A DNA stretch of 5,555 bases, from positions 1 to 5,555 of the forward strand of contig JAUVQZ010000190.1 in NCBI GenBank assembly GCA_030597865.1. The letters are read 5' to 3'. The position numbers and the translations under genes are program-made. The stretch comes from Pseudomonadota bacterium (lineage in GTDB: Bacteria; Desulfobacterota; Desulfobulbia; Desulfobulbales; SURF-16). Each line of letters starts with the position of its first letter. Position 1 is the stretch's first letter. The notes under the pieces are model-generated. The model was not told where the DNA came from. It was given only the letters and a program-made list of their open reading frames with translations, and did no database searches. Below, one piece after another: positions 4,937 through 5,555 of this stretch.

Positions 4937-5555
4937 ATGAAGAAAGTACGTTTTACACCAACTTTTGTCAATACCAAGAATGTGCGCAACTTTGTTGTGC
5001 TCATGGACGGCCTGGCGCTGGGTGTTGGCGAAGGAAGGCTGGGCAAGATAACGGGGGAGGCGGGCCTGGGCAAGACCCGCACGGCCCAGTGGTATGCGGC
5101 CCAGCATAACTGTGTCTATGCGCGGGTGATCGGCCCCATGGTGGACAGTGAGGCGGAGTTTTTAGAATCACTGTGCCGGGCCATGGGTATTTCCGGCATA
5201 CCCAGGCGGCGCGGGGCCATGTTCCATGCCATTGTTGACCAGCTGGTGCTTGATACCAGGCCGGTTTTTCTCGACGAACTGGAGCGGGTCAGGCCACGGA
5301 TGGTGGATCTGGTCCGGGATCTGTCTGATGTGTCCACCGCTCCCTTTGTCCTCATCGGCGAGGAAGAGCTGAACACGGTGATGCGGCGCAATAAGCGGAC
5401 CTGGAGCCGTACCTTTCAGGCCATGGAGTTTGAGCCGGTTGGCGCCAGCGATATTGTCTATTACCTGACGCAATCGGCGGGCATCACCATTAACGCGGAC
5501 CAGGCCTCGCTCCTGCACCGTAAATCAGGGGGCGACTGGCGTTTGATTAAATCGG
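4937..5555 (+). CDS. MuB-like AAA+ transposition ATPase (3' end beyond window)
   Basis: The frame is open from ATG 4937 to the window edge: 206 residues, no stop. AAGGTG just upstream is a reasonable ribosome site. Visible motifs are Walker A GEAGLGKT (residues 40-47), Walker B PVFLDE (109-114), and a sensor-1-like strand FVLIGEEEL (137-145) followed by a basic segment (MRRNKR) that could supply the arginine finger. The order and spacing fit the MuB/TniB-like AAA+ ATPases (COG2842-type). These bind DNA in an ATP-dependent way, deliver target DNA to the transposase and stimulate strand transfer. Position downstream of a MuA homologue supports this. Phage Mu's MuB has an N-terminal helix-turn-helix region before its ATPase domain; here only 39 residues precede Walker A, so that domain appears absent. 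G+C content returns to the high level of the transposase. Confidence 0.88.
   Translation, partial: MKKVRFTPTFVNTKNVRNFVVLMDGLALGVGEGRLGKITGEAGLGKTRTAQWYAAQHNCVYARVIGPMVDSEAEFLESLCRAMGISGIPRRRGAMFHAIVDQLVLDTRPVFLDELERVRPRMVDLVRDLSDVSTAPFVLIGEEELNTVMRRNKRTWSRTFQAMEFEPVGASDIVYYLTQSAGITINADQASLLHRKSGGDWRLIKS

Noticed and set aside
2146..5555. Tn7- or Tn5053-type transposon (TniA/TniB) as an alternative identity
   Set aside because: The N-terminal domain and the C-terminal barrel of the transposase follow the Mu pattern, and the upstream small HTH genes fit transposable phages. No TniQ or resolvase is visible, though sequence beyond the right edge could change this.

Overview
The window reads as the early (transposition/regulation) block of a Mu-like transposable element: a transposable prophage, or a degenerate relative of one, in a fairly GC-rich bacterium. 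The anchor is a 737-residue DDE transposase at 2146-4359. It has a Mu-type N-terminal DNA-binding domain, a complete D-D-E triad and a Mu-type C-terminal beta-barrel. A MuB-like AAA+ ATPase follows it at 4937 and runs off the right edge. Hand counts give about 63% G+C in the transposase core (3241-3480). I cannot place the host; codon choice and gene style would fit a Proteobacteria or Desulfobacterota genome, but that is only an impression.

Layout from left to right. Positions 54-697 hold two small, translationally coupled plus-strand genes. The first (54-479) looks like the regulatory protein found at the start of early operons in transposable phages, and the second (479-697) is a small helix-turn-helix protein resembling the BcepMu gp16/Ner type. 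Positions 704-1132 hold a minus-strand gene of unknown function with its own Shine-Dalgarno sequence. Its probable intrinsic terminator lies inside the preceding gene. An 85-bp divergent intergenic region (1133-1217) follows. Positions 1218-2141 encode a ParB/DUF3102-like DNA-binding protein with a perfect 26-bp palindrome inside its coding sequence. The transposase starts 4 bp later.

Positions 4385-4858 carry a small unknown gene with a strong ribosome binding site, followed by a terminator-like hairpin (4878-4910). This gene separates the transposase from its ATPase partner. The same DNA is also open on the other strand.

The core genes should work as in Mu: the small regulators set early transcription, the transposase binds the element ends and performs strand transfer, and the ATPase selects target DNA and stimulates the transposase. 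The ParB-like protein may regulate or organise DNA, possibly through the palindrome in its own gene; that is inference. The two unknown genes (704-1132 and 4385-4858) are both about 45% G+C in hand counts and interrupt an otherwise GC-rich operon. They look like acquired cargo ('morons') and are the best candidates here for undescribed functions such as defence, superinfection exclusion or lysogeny modulation. Nothing in their sequences proves any of these roles.
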